Shown here piece by piece: positions 27,078-36,330 of a stretch of 64,000 nucleotides of DNA. Below the pieces are notes generated by a model. It was not told the origin of the DNA. It was given only the letters and a program-made list of their open reading frames with translations, and made no database searches. The position numbers were made by a program, and so were the translations under genes. The DNA comes from Bact-08 sp964599025 (GTDB lineage Bacteria > Bacteroidota > Bacteroidia > Bacteroidales > UBA932). Position 1 is the stretch's first letter; each line of letters begins with the position of its first letter. Location: NCBI GenBank assembly GCA_964599025.1, contig CAZREC010000001.1, positions 50,782 through 114,781 on the forward strand. Direction: 5' to 3'.

Positions 27078-28514
27078 TCAGCTGACCCTTATATATGCGT
27101 CAACAACAGCCCCCGGGATTCCATTAATTGTTTTTGCGGGGATGATTACACCATCGACACCCAGACTGATATTGACAAAATATATTTTTCCGCTCTGGAC
27201 TCCTACCAGAAGCGTATTTGAATCTGCAAATTTCATCATTGTAATCTGGTCGCCATTGAAGTTAGCCGTTAAAGGAACAATGTCTTGAGTTATACGATTA
27301 TACCTATATATTTTATCACCGGAAGAGATATAAAACTCATTTGTTACAGATGAAAGCCACTTTGAATCACTCTTAACGAATTGAGAACCGGCAAAAGCTC
27401 TTTTCAAAACAGGCGTAATAATATCTTTTGCCTCTTGGGTTCTGGTAAACTGGAACTCATAAACATTACCGTTAGCGTCCTTACAGAAGGCAAAATTTGT
27501 AATGCCTATAAGACTCATAAAAAGAACCTTGGACATACCTACGTTTTTAGGATCAAATGGTAATGCTCCTCCTCCTGCAGGGGTAGGAACAACATAATCG
27601 TCACCAATCCATTTCCCATCCGTTGCAAACTTGATAAACTTCTTATTGAACTCATCATAACCGTACATGTACTGATAATCTACATAAATGAAAGAATTTC
27701 CGAGTTTATAAGTGCCATCTCCTTTGATAAGGTAACCATCGCCCCACATTCCATAAGGATCGGAGAGAGGATATCCTATTGTGTAAGTTGCAGCAAGTTT
27801 ATCATTCATAACTCCCATTAAGGCAGAGCCGTTTGCAAGTTGAATATGATAGCCCATCTTAACAGGCCCTGTTTCCGGCACAAGAAAATTTCCCTTTACG
27901 GTTCTTAGTATGCTAAGTGTATTTGGTTCCAGCTTGACACCAGGGTCGTCACCCTCACCACATAATATCCAGTAAAACTGCATTCCCCACCAAAAATTTG
28001 CTGAAATAAGTTGTTGTGGTTTGTTTGGTAGGTTTTTGCCATGCATTGCCTTATATATTCTTGGCATTATTGTGTTGTCGGGTTTGACAAAAGACAACTG
28101 GGCAACACCTGCCTCATCACTTAGTACCATAACACCTTTACTAAACACAGTAGAGGTTTTAATTGTAAATGGATATATATATTTACCTCCGTTTACATTA
28201 TTGGTTATAATTAATTTGGCGGTCCAGGTGCCAACTTCCGATAAAGGCGAGAATTTTAAGGTCTCCCCGGAATATTCGATCCATCCTGTAGAGAGAAGTA
28301 TCTTCCATTGATAACTGAAATCTGCTTTCCCCTGAATGGTAACGGTTGGTTTAATAGTAAGTTCTTCTCCGAGCAATACAGAATATTCATCATTCAGCCC
28401 GGTAACCACAGGTCTGGGCACATCTGCATAATCGTAGTTACCCTTATCTACAATTGTGCAGGATGAAACAAACAGTAAAATGCTTGCAATAAAAATAAAA
28501 TATATGTTTTTCAT
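27078..28514 (-). CDS. PKD-like family lipoprotein of a SusCD locus
   Basis: 478-residue predicted lipoprotein (signal ending LLFVSSC TIVDKGNYDY). The N-terminal part (about 35-125) holds PKD-like beta-sandwich repeats (LTIKPTVTIQGKADFSYQWKI, GTWTAKLIITN), the rest is beta-rich and propeller-like with GLIG-type repeats. It is the last gene of the sigma/FecR/SusC/SusD unit. This PKD_2-like family is often found downstream of SusCD and DUF4843 genes in Bacteroidota and is taken to sit at the cell surface; its ligand is not known. Confidence 0.85.
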   Translation of the reverse strand: MKNIYFIFIASILLFVSSCTIVDKGNYDYADVPRPVVTGLNDEYSVLLGEELTIKPTVTIQGKADFSYQWKILLSTGWIEYSGETLKFSPLSEVGTWTAKLIITNNVNGGKYIYPFTIKTSTVFSKGVMVLSDEAGVAQLSFVKPDNTIMPRIYKAMHGKNLPNKPQQLISANFWWGMQFYWILCGEGDDPGVKLEPNTLSILRTVKGNFLVPETGPVKMGYHIQLANGSALMGVMNDKLAATYTIGYPLSDPYGMWGDGYLIKGDGTYKLGNSFIYVDYQYMYGYDEFNKKFIKFATDGKWIGDDYVVPTPAGGGALPFDPKNVGMSKVLFMSLIGITNFAFCKDANGNVYEFQFTRTQEAKDIITPVLKRAFAGSQFVKSDSKWLSSVTNEFYISSGDKIYRYNRITQDIVPLTANFNGDQITMMKFADSNTLLVGVQSGKIYFVNISLGVDGVIIPAKTINGIPGAVVDAYIRVS

Positions 28515-28540
28515 ATCGTTATGTCTTTTATGAAATATTA

Positions 28541-29398
28541 TTACTTTGCAATAACCTTGTCATTCTCATCAAATATGCCATATATAGTTGATCCTGCGGA
28601 CACAACGCCATATTTGAATTTCATGGACGGGTCACTTGACTGATAAAAATCGTAGTTATTGTCATTTGTATGTTTAACCAATACCCATCCCGGATGATTG
28701 TTTATCCATAATGTTAAAGATTCTACACCGGAAGTTAAGGCAGAGAAAAACGGACTCCAGACATTTAACATTGAATACACAGAAATATTGAATTCAGAAT
28801 TACCGGATGATGTTGCTGCAAATGAGGTACGTCGTGTAACCTTTGTCACAAGACTGTATGCAGTAACCGAGAACTTGGGGAAGTTACTTTGCGATTTGTA
28901 CCAATAATCCCACCAGATTGGTTTGCTTATGGTGTTGGAGAAGGTAACAACAGTGAACTGCATTTTAGGGTTAGATATAAAATCTTCATTTGGTTCTATT
29001 TGAATACCAATGGTAACCGGATTAATATTCAGCCTGCTGTCACCCTTTTTTATAATGACAGGGAGTTGAATGGAGCCGGAGTCTGCAGGCATGATATATT
29101 CAGCCTTAAGAGCCTCATAATGGATCCCGGTTAAAGCAGTCGTTTTATTGGGAACTACTGATATTTTTATTTTACGGTCGAAAGGCTTCCTGTTTCCCTG
29201 AATCCTGACAGGAACGTTAATGGTGTCCAGTGTCTGCACTTCCGGGTGTTCAAGAAAAGAGTATACAATGTATTTAAGAGTATCTGAAGTTACTCCAAAA
29301 ACAACACTGGTAGCACCTATATATTTCATCTCCTCTGCTTTTTGACATGCGCCCAGAAAGAGAAGTAATGTTATAATTAATAAAAAACTTTTTTTCAT
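28541..29398 (-). CDS. DUF4843 domain lipoprotein
   Basis: 285-residue lipoprotein (lipobox LLLFLGAC QKAEE). The N-terminal half is a beta-sandwich with NVPVRIQGNRKPFDRKIKISVV and a TGIHYEAL segment seen in DUF4843 and Calx-like domains; the C-terminal half contains SNFPKFSVTAYS and an aromatic-rich stretch. These proteins accompany SusCD pairs and are thought to be accessory surface lipoproteins. It sits 11 bases after susD and 26 before the PKD-like gene. Confidence 0.87.
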   Translation of the reverse strand: MKKSFLLIITLLLFLGACQKAEEMKYIGATSVVFGVTSDTLKYIVYSFLEHPEVQTLDTINVPVRIQGNRKPFDRKIKISVVPNKTTALTGIHYEALKAEYIMPADSGSIQLPVIIKKGDSRLNINPVTIGIQIEPNEDFISNPKMQFTVVTFSNTISKPIWWDYWYKSQSNFPKFSVTAYSLVTKVTRRTSFAATSSGNSEFNISVYSMLNVWSPFFSALTSGVESLTLWINNHPGWVLVKHTNDNNYDFYQSSDPSMKFKYGVVSAGSTIYGIFDENDKVIAK

Positions 29399-29409
29399 GA
29401 TGAATGTGG

Positions 29410-30909
29410 TTATTTGGTTACTATGTTGCCGTATTGAACTTCGGCATCGGGTATTGGCAGTACAAAGACATTGTCACTTGCCGGTGTACTTGAACCATTT
29501 ATGGCACTTATTGGTTTATTCAACCTTTTAAACAAATAAAAGAGTTGTCCCTCTGCAAAGAACTCTTTTCGATACTCTTTGATTAGTTCAGACATAAACA
29601 GGTTTTGATCGCCGGATAAAGCAGCCGGAATTCCACGCTGAAACCTTACTGTATTAAAATATGTCCAGGCCTGAGTGGGATTTGTTGCAATATTACACTC
29701 TGCGGCTATATAGTACATTTCACTAATACGTATTGCGGGTAATCTGAGGTCATACATGTTTGATTCTGCATCGGAATGATACTTAATTACAGACATCATT
29801 GTTCCTCCTGAAATAGGATTGTACATGTTTGCATATCTAAGGTCAGTTCCTCCTGGTCCACCAGACCCGGTTTCAAATGCATCATTGAAATATATGAGAT
29901 TGGTAAACATTCCCTGTTCGCCATTTTCAAATTTAGCTACCATATTTGACTCAAGACCAGGAGCGTACAAAGAAAAAATGAGTTCGGTATAGAATATTTT
30001 GTCTTTATATAATGGATCGCTGGTTGTTATCCTCTCTTTTGTGGCCCAAGGGAACTTGTTAGCAACTATTATTTCCAAAGCATTGGCCAGGGCGTTCACT
30101 TTATCCTGTTTGTAAAGATATACTCTTGCAAGTTCTGCACAGACAGCATAATAGTTCATACGATCCCTTCTGGTATTGGAGAAAATGTCATTTTCTGTAC
30201 TTTCATTAGTTTTCTCGGTATTGGCTAAATCTGTTTTGGTGTATGGATATCCTACAACATAGGCTGCAGAAAGTATGGGGTCTTTGTCCTTAAGTAATGT
30301 CTTGGCAGTGTTAAGGTCGGTCAGAATTTTTGTTATTACCTCGGTAACCGAAGATTGAGGTGCTCCTTTCAGAGAAAATTCAGTTATATACGGAATTGCT
30401 TTTGCATCCGGTTTACTTGCATAAGATGGAGCAAACAGCCGTAAAAGATCAAAATACAGGTACCCTCTCAAAGCGAAAGCCTCTCCTTTTATTATTGAAT
30501 AATTATTCTTTGTAAAGATGTTCTTTTTGGCGTCTATCTTTTCAATAATTATATTGCAAAGGGCTATTGACTTGTACAAAGAACTCCATATAGTGTAGCA
30601 TTTATTCAATACGGCCTTATCTGTATAGTTGTAAGTGAAGAAAGGCTTATATTCGTTATTTGATAATCCGCCATATAAATTTTGAGAGTAAATCCCGGCC
30701 AGATAATCTGGAAACCCGCAAATAAGTTCTCCGTATGTTCCAGATGTATTGAGATTTGCATAAATTCCATTTAATGCCTCCTGAAACCCGGTCTCAGTCT
30801 GAAGCAATGTTTCAAGATCAATTTCAGATTCCGGCTTTACATCCAGCCATTTGTCGCAGGAAGTAAAAATGAAAAGGCCGATACAAAATATAAATATGTA
30901 TTTTTTCAT
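29410..30909 (-). CDS. RagB/SusD family nutrient uptake outer membrane lipoprotein
   Basis: 499-residue SusD-like lid protein of the SusCD transporter. It has a lipobox (FIFTSC DKWLDVKPESEI), the conserved LETLLQTETGFQEALNGIYANL helix, TPR-like helices with FALRGYLYFDLLRLF and VCAELARVYLYKQDK, and the C-terminal RISEMYYIAAECNIATN and EYRKEFFAEGQLFYLFKRLN blocks. It binds substrate at the cell surface and closes over the SusC barrel. Substrate is unknown; no glycoside hydrolase lies in this locus. Confidence 0.96.
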   Translation of the reverse strand: MKKYIFIFCIGLFIFTSCDKWLDVKPESEIDLETLLQTETGFQEALNGIYANLNTSGTYGELICGFPDYLAGIYSQNLYGGLSNNEYKPFFTYNYTDKAVLNKCYTIWSSLYKSIALCNIIIEKIDAKKNIFTKNNYSIIKGEAFALRGYLYFDLLRLFAPSYASKPDAKAIPYITEFSLKGAPQSSVTEVITKILTDLNTAKTLLKDKDPILSAAYVVGYPYTKTDLANTEKTNESTENDIFSNTRRDRMNYYAVCAELARVYLYKQDKVNALANALEIIVANKFPWATKERITTSDPLYKDKIFYTELIFSLYAPGLESNMVAKFENGEQGMFTNLIYFNDAFETGSGGPGGTDLRYANMYNPISGGTMMSVIKYHSDAESNMYDLRLPAIRISEMYYIAAECNIATNPTQAWTYFNTVRFQRGIPAALSGDQNLFMSELIKEYRKEFFAEGQLFYLFKRLNKPISAINGSSTPASDNVFVLPIPDAEVQYGNIVTK

Positions 30910-30921
30910 AAGGATTAACGA

Positions 30922-33900
30922 TTAAAATTGGGTTGTAATTGAAAATGTAACCATTTTTGAGAAGGGATAGTCAATTCCTCGTTCTATGTTTACAGAGGAC
31001 CACCTCCAGATATCTCCCATATTTATTCCAAACCTTACACTCTCCATAAGTATTTTTTGTGCAGAGGCTTTAGAAAGCTCATAGGTCAAATTAACAGAGG
31101 TCAGACCAAACTCATTATCTTTTTGAATAAAGCGAGAAGTAGCACGTGTGACGGCCGTACTGGTAATTGACTTATAAAATGTTGCGTCACCAGGTTTCTT
31201 CCACCTCTGTTCAAGCGCCCGTCTGTCTACATTATAACGAGGATCGGCATTCTCTACCCTGTCTACCAAAGTCTGGTTAAACAGATATCCACCATACCTG
31301 TAGTGAAGGTTTGCTGTTAAAATAAAACGTTTGTATGATACTGTAGCTCCTATATAACCCTCTACTTTAGGTGCTCTCTCTGCACAAGGAACCATATCTG
31401 CAGCATCATAAGTATAAGTAAGTGTTCCATCCCTCTTTACATACACCTCCATACCGGTCTGGGTGTCAATGCCAAGAGACTTAACGGCGTAGATTTGTGA
31501 CAAAGATTGACCCTCTACATATTGCGAAATTGGTCTTGTAAAGTTATTGGGATCATTAGAGACAAGATACTGATTGTATGCCTTAAGAGCTTCAGAGATA
31601 TTTAATATTTTATTCTGATTATGAGCAAGGTTACCGGTTAGGTTTATTCTCCAGTCCTTACTGCTTCTCATTAAATCTACCTTCACATTCAGTTCTATCC
31701 CTTTATTCTCGAGTTCACCAAGGTTAGATTTATAACTCGAAAAACCTAAAGATGGAGCAACGTTAATGTCTGCAAGCAAATCTTTTGTCCGTTTATAATA
31801 ATACCTGCCGGAAAACCATATACGGTCTTCTAAAAAGCCAACTTCAACGCCAATATCGGAACTCTGGGTACGTTGCCATTTCAACAATTCGTTGCCATAG
31901 CCTATATATCCGGCACCAACACCTGTTGAGTACCAGTTGTTGGTATAGTATTCATAAATTGTATTTGCCATAAATGGATTGAACGACACCTCTCCAAGGA
32001 AGCCGGTGGTTGCCCTGAGTTTCAACTGACTTATAGCAGTATTCTCAAGAAATTTTTCTTTGTGAATGTTCCATCCTATACCGGTTGACCAAAAAGGAGC
32101 ATATCTGTTTTGTGAGCCAAATTTTGATGAACCATCGAGCCTGAAAGAAAAGTCGAACAGATACTTGTTTGAATAAGAATAGTTTATATTTGCAAAAGCG
32201 CCGAATAGCCTGCTTTTAACAACCTGGCTCACAGGAGAGTCACCAACCTGATAAGCATTTGCAAACCCAAACTCAGAGAATTTATCATTTGTAAAACCTA
32301 TTGCCCTGATTCCTCTGTTATCGGAGTTGTTGGTAGTAATATTTGAACCAAGAGCAAAATTCACAAAATGTTTACGAATGCCTTTACTGTATGTTAGTAC
32401 TGCTTGTCCGTCCAGGTTGTTGGAAACGCCGGTACTGTAAAGGTAACTGCCTCTTTTTATGTAGTCTGCAGGCAGATAGGAGTAGTATGCGTTATCAAAT
32501 GGAGATGTGAAAACATCTGACGTTGATTTGTTAGAAGAGAAACTGACCAGTGAACGAAAACGCAGGCCCGGTAAAATGTTCCATTCAAAAGAAAACTGGT
32601 CGGTGATATTTGAATACCCCGATTTGTCGAAACTGCTTAATGTTGCATTATACAAAGGATTAAGCACAGTTGAGGTCAAAACGGCACCATTTGACTGTTG
32701 AAGTTTCCATATCTCCATCTCTCTTATGTAGTTTCCTGCCTCGTCAACTATTGGATAATAGGGATTTGCCTTTACATAAGTGGAGAAACTGCCATAAGGG
32801 GAGTTCTTGGATCTTACATCTTCAATTGACAGGTAATTCTTAAAAAGGAGCTTTTCATTAAGATTATATGATAAGTTCATACCCAAACCCAGGCGATCTC
32901 TTCCAGATCCTTTCATAACTCCCTGAGATGTCTGATATCTCAGATCGACACCATAACGAATGGTTTTAGAGCCACCTTCTATATAAACGGAATGTTTTTG
33001 TCCAAAAGAATTTCTTACGGGTTTAGCAAGCCAATCTGTATTGACCCCTGCGGCAAGGTACTCTCTCTTCTTTGTGTAATTTTTAATTTGCTCATCCTCA
33101 GAAATGTTAACCGTAGACTGATATAATCCGGCCAATATCTCATAATCCATTTTTTCACTGGCATTCAATAAATTATATGCCGATAAATCGGGAGAGGATA
33201 CTGTAGATTCAAAATTATAGGAGAACATCAGCTTCCCCTCTTTAGGATCTTTTGTCTTGATAACAAGGACACCATTTGAGGCCCTGGAGCCATAAATTGC
33301 TGTAGCAGCGGCGTCTTTTAGTAAAGTAATTGATTCAACACGGTTGATATCCAGGTCATATACTTTTTCCAAAGAGACCTGATACCCATCCAAAATAAAT
33401 GTTGGTAAATTAGGATTACTTTGAGTTAAAGTGCGCTTATCCAAAGGATCTAGAGCAGAGGAGGTTCCCGCATCTAAGGCAGTAGTTCCTCTTACTTGAA
33501 ATTCCGGAAGCTTGTTTGGATCCGATCCAAACGCATTATTTACTACCTGTTTGAAAGAGGGGTCAATAACCTGAATATTCTGCAACAGGTTTTGTGTTCC
33601 TATTCTTCTTAGTTCATCACCGGAAACAGTTAATGCACTACCGGTAAAACTCTCCTTTTTTTGTGTGTAATAACCGGTAACAAACACCTCCTGCAACGAT
33701 GCCAGGTTTTCCTTCATTGTTAAATCAATTACAGACCGGCCATTTACCGGAACCTCCTGGGTTACATATCCAATATAGGTAACAATAAGAACGGCATCTT
33801 TTGACACGTTGTCAATGGTATACATGCCATTTAAATCTGTTGTTGCCCCAAGTCCTGTTAACCCCTTTACCTGTATGTTGGCATAGGGAACAGGAGAACC

Positions 33901-34317
33901 ATCTTCGACAAAAGATACCTTTCCTTTGACTTTTAACGGACCCTGAGTGGATTGACCTGCGGTTTTTTGCAGAATAACAATCTGTTTATTGTTAAAAGTG
34001 TAAGTAAGGTCGCTTTTAGCAAAAACAGAATTAAGGATAGAAGTAATTGTCTGATCTTTTGCTTCTATTGAAATGTTGGGAAAAGATTCTATCTGAGAAC
34101 CTTTGTAAAAGAACTTGTAAGTTGTGGTTTTTTCGATTTCTTTAAAAAACTTGACAATACTTACATCTTTTAAACTAATTGTAATTTTCTCTTGTTGACC
34201 AGCTCCAAAAACAGGAGAAGGAGACAGAAGAAAAAAAACTACCGGCAATAATACAATTTGCCGCAAAGCATGCCTTCCGCAGAAGCACTTTTTTCTAAAA
34301 AGTGAAAAAATTTTCAT
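30922..34317 (-). CDS. SusC/RagA family TonB-linked outer membrane protein
   Basis: 1131-residue TonB-dependent transporter. After a long N-terminal signal (about 1-40) comes an STN domain (about 45-115, ISLKDVSIVKFFKEIEKTT), which in FecA-type systems signals to FecR, then a CarboxypepD_reg-like domain (about 128-205), the plug (LQEVFVTGYYTQKKESFTG) and a 22-stranded barrel ending in an aromatic-F terminal strand (MVTFSITTQF). The STN domain and the adjacent sigma/FecR pair indicate substrate-induced transcription. It forms the transporter pair with the SusD gene 12 bases downstream. Confidence 0.96.
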   Translation of the reverse strand: MKIFSLFRKKCFCGRHALRQIVLLPVVFFLLSPSPVFGAGQQEKITISLKDVSIVKFFKEIEKTTTYKFFYKGSQIESFPNISIEAKDQTITSILNSVFAKSDLTYTFNNKQIVILQKTAGQSTQGPLKVKGKVSFVEDGSPVPYANIQVKGLTGLGATTDLNGMYTIDNVSKDAVLIVTYIGYVTQEVPVNGRSVIDLTMKENLASLQEVFVTGYYTQKKESFTGSALTVSGDELRRIGTQNLLQNIQVIDPSFKQVVNNAFGSDPNKLPEFQVRGTTALDAGTSSALDPLDKRTLTQSNPNLPTFILDGYQVSLEKVYDLDINRVESITLLKDAAATAIYGSRASNGVLVIKTKDPKEGKLMFSYNFESTVSSPDLSAYNLLNASEKMDYEILAGLYQSTVNISEDEQIKNYTKKREYLAAGVNTDWLAKPVRNSFGQKHSVYIEGGSKTIRYGVDLRYQTSQGVMKGSGRDRLGLGMNLSYNLNEKLLFKNYLSIEDVRSKNSPYGSFSTYVKANPYYPIVDEAGNYIREMEIWKLQQSNGAVLTSTVLNPLYNATLSSFDKSGYSNITDQFSFEWNILPGLRFRSLVSFSSNKSTSDVFTSPFDNAYYSYLPADYIKRGSYLYSTGVSNNLDGQAVLTYSKGIRKHFVNFALGSNITTNNSDNRGIRAIGFTNDKFSEFGFANAYQVGDSPVSQVVKSRLFGAFANINYSYSNKYLFDFSFRLDGSSKFGSQNRYAPFWSTGIGWNIHKEKFLENTAISQLKLRATTGFLGEVSFNPFMANTIYEYYTNNWYSTGVGAGYIGYGNELLKWQRTQSSDIGVEVGFLEDRIWFSGRYYYKRTKDLLADINVAPSLGFSSYKSNLGELENKGIELNVKVDLMRSSKDWRINLTGNLAHNQNKILNISEALKAYNQYLVSNDPNNFTRPISQYVEGQSLSQIYAVKSLGIDTQTGMEVYVKRDGTLTYTYDAADMVPCAERAPKVEGYIGATVSYKRFILTANLHYRYGGYLFNQTLVDRVENADPRYNVDRRALEQRWKKPGDATFYKSITSTAVTRATSRFIQKDNEFGLTSVNLTYELSKASAQKILMESVRFGINMGDIWRWSSVNIERGIDYPFSKMVTFSITTQF

Positions 34318-34411
34318 AGTTTTGTTTTAATTCTGGTTAATACTTATGTATTGATTGGTGCGGCGGGAGAGAGTAAAGTTTACCAGGCCTTAAGTTCTCC
34401 CGCTTTTTCTT

Positions 34412-35596
34412 TTATTTTGAGTCTTCGACTATTAATATTCCATTATCTATTCTGTATCTTACTTTAGCACTGAGGGCAATTGTTTTCATAGCTTCTTCAA
34501 TATTCTCCCTGTCGAATTTTCCATAAAACTTTTCTGTCTTTGATACTGAAGAGTTGTTAATTATCTCCACTCCATACCATGAGCGAAGATTATCCAGCAT
34601 AGAGTCAAATGTAAGTTCAGAAAGAACCAGAATACCGTCTTTCCATAAAGTCATGGTTCTTGAATCTACACTACTTACCGAAACCTCTCTGTCTAGCCTG
34701 TTTATTGAATATTTCTCGTCGGGGCTTATTATCTTACTCTGACCATCGGCAAATACTTTTACTGAACCCTCCACAAGAATAACGGAAGAATTTTCAGCAT
34801 TTTTATTCGACTCTACATCAAAAGAGGTACCCAGTACTTCTACCCTCATGTCCGGAGTATTAACAATAAAAGGGATGTCCGATTTTGTAACATCAAAATA
34901 AGCTCTACCCATCAAGGTGACAGATCTGTTCTCTTTACCGAAACTTACGGGATATCTTATATATGAATTGGAGTTCAGATACACCTTTGTCCCGTCTGAC
35001 AGAACAATGGCAAATCTCTCCCCGGAAGGAATTGATACTGAGTTGTATTTAAGGATTTCAGACTTTTGCGGGCGACCAATTTTCTGAGACATATAAGAAA
35101 TTTCCCTGCTGTTTGCCGGGTCAAGACTCATTTCGTTCTGGCTATTATCCTGAACTGAGACAGAAGATTTTCTCAGAGGATTTATTATACGACCATCGGA
35201 CAACTCAACCTTTATGGAGTCGGAGTTATATCTTAGTTCAGAAAAAGAGACATTAGTATTATCACTTGGAATAAATAGCGAATAAACTCCTAAAAACAAA
35301 ACTATTGCAGCGGCAGAAGAGACCGCATATACAAACCTTCTTCTGATATTATGTTTTCTTTCTCTTGCTCTGGTATATTTTAAAAAGCTTAAGAGAGACT
35401 CTTTTATCTGGCTATCGTCAGCCGGATTATCCTGAGCAACGTGCCAGATCTTCTTATATTGCTCAAAATAGGTCTCATTGTCAAAATTCTTTACCCAGAC
35501 AGATAATTTTTCAATTTCTTCCGGTGTGGCACTTCCATTGAGATTTTTTGAGATTAGTAAATCTATTTCTTCGTCTTCGGTAGTTTTTCCCAGCAT
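34412..35596 (-). CDS. FecR family anti-sigma factor
   Basis: 394-residue inner-membrane anti-sigma factor that holds the ECF sigma factor and receives the STN signal from the SusC-like protein. A cytoplasmic anti-sigma domain (about 1-85, TPEEIEKLSVWVKNFDNETYFEQYKKIWH) is followed by one membrane helix (about 87-110), the FecR domain (SIPSGERFAIVLSDGTKVYLNS, PVSFGKENRSVTLMGRAYFDV, FIVNTPDMRVEVLGTSFDV) and a DUF4974 C-terminal domain (ELTFDSMLDNLRSWYGVEI) that contacts the STN domain. Confidence 0.95.
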   Translation of the reverse strand: MLGKTTEDEEIDLLISKNLNGSATPEEIEKLSVWVKNFDNETYFEQYKKIWHVAQDNPADDSQIKESLLSFLKYTRARERKHNIRRRFVYAVSSAAAIVLFLGVYSLFIPSDNTNVSFSELRYNSDSIKVELSDGRIINPLRKSSVSVQDNSQNEMSLDPANSREISYMSQKIGRPQKSEILKYNSVSIPSGERFAIVLSDGTKVYLNSNSYIRYPVSFGKENRSVTLMGRAYFDVTKSDIPFIVNTPDMRVEVLGTSFDVESNKNAENSSVILVEGSVKVFADGQSKIISPDEKYSINRLDREVSVSSVDSRTMTLWKDGILVLSELTFDSMLDNLRSWYGVEIINNSSVSKTEKFYGKFDRENIEEAMKTIALSAKVRYRIDNGILIVEDSK

Positions 35597-35641
35597 TATA
35601 TTTTTGCTTTTACTCTAAGACGCACGCAAATGGGCCGACCC

Positions 35642-36250
35642 CTAAAAACTGATAAATAAATATAATGTTAACTTTAGTTTTTCCCGTAGTTTTTTGAATG
35701 CAATGGTCATTTGACTCTCAACTGTCTTTACAGAGATGCCCAAATCTACTGCCACATCTGCATACGATTGCCCTTTAATTTTACATTTAATAAAAATTTC
35801 CCGGCACTTTTTGGGTAGTGTATCTATAGAATTAAGGATTATCTGTTTTGTTTCAGAGTCGGTAAATCTCATTTCTGCCTGAGGATCCTGGACGATCCTG
35901 GAAAAATAAAAATCCAGGAGCCCCTTTACCTCATATTTTGCAAGAAACTTCTTGTGTCTGAGAATTGTTACACAATTATTATAGACGGCCCTATAAAGAT
36001 ATGACTTAAAAGAGTCATTAATTTCCAGCCCTTTACGTATATCCCAGAAATGGCAAAATGTCAACTGCACACACTCCTTTGCATCTTCTGCGTCGTTCAG
36101 GATTCTGAAAGCGTAAGAAAAAAGGTTACTGTAATACTTGACAAATAAAAAAGAAAACGCATCCTCTCTCCCCGCTTTTATAGCGTTAAGTAATTCTTCA
36201 CTATTTAGACAATCATCAAAAGGTTTGTTAATCTGCATGACGGGATGCAA
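35642..36250 (-). CDS. RNA polymerase ECF-type sigma-70 factor
   Basis: 202-residue FecI-like sigma factor. Region 2 (about 25-95) carries FLFVKYYSNLFSYAFRILNDAEDAKECVQLTFCHFWDI and region 4 (about 135-195) carries IDTLPKKCREIFIKCKIKGQSYADVAVDLGISVKTVESQM, a helix-turn-helix. It should drive the SusCD operon upon release by the adjacent FecR. An alternative start four codons downstream (36238) is possible. It is divergent from the glycyl-tRNA synthetase gene. Confidence 0.95.
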   Translation of the reverse strand: MHPVMQINKPFDDCLNSEELLNAIKAGREDAFSFLFVKYYSNLFSYAFRILNDAEDAKECVQLTFCHFWDIRKGLEINDSFKSYLYRAVYNNCVTILRHKKFLAKYEVKGLLDFYFSRIVQDPQAEMRFTDSETKQIILNSIDTLPKKCREIFIKCKIKGQSYADVAVDLGISVKTVESQMTIAFKKLREKLKLTLYLFISF

Positions 36251-36298
36251 TTTTAAAGATAATTAACGACAATCGCAAACTCTGTCAAATTTTTAAAC

Positions 36299-36306
36299 TA
36301 ATTTTG
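36299..36306 (+). promoter_or_regulatory. Possible -7 promoter element for glyQS
   Basis: TAATTTTG fits TAnnTTTG and is 25 bases before the chosen ATG at 36331. It argues against the upstream in-frame ATG at 36304, which would lie within the element. No clear -33 is seen. Confidence 0.4.
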
Positions 36307-36330
36307 CCATTTATTAAAAGAAAAGAGAAT

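Noticed and set aside
27078..36250. Polysaccharide utilisation locus for a glycan
   Set aside because: SusCD and FecI/FecR are present but no glycoside hydrolase, lyase or sulfatase lies in the operon. The GH20 gene is 28 kb away.
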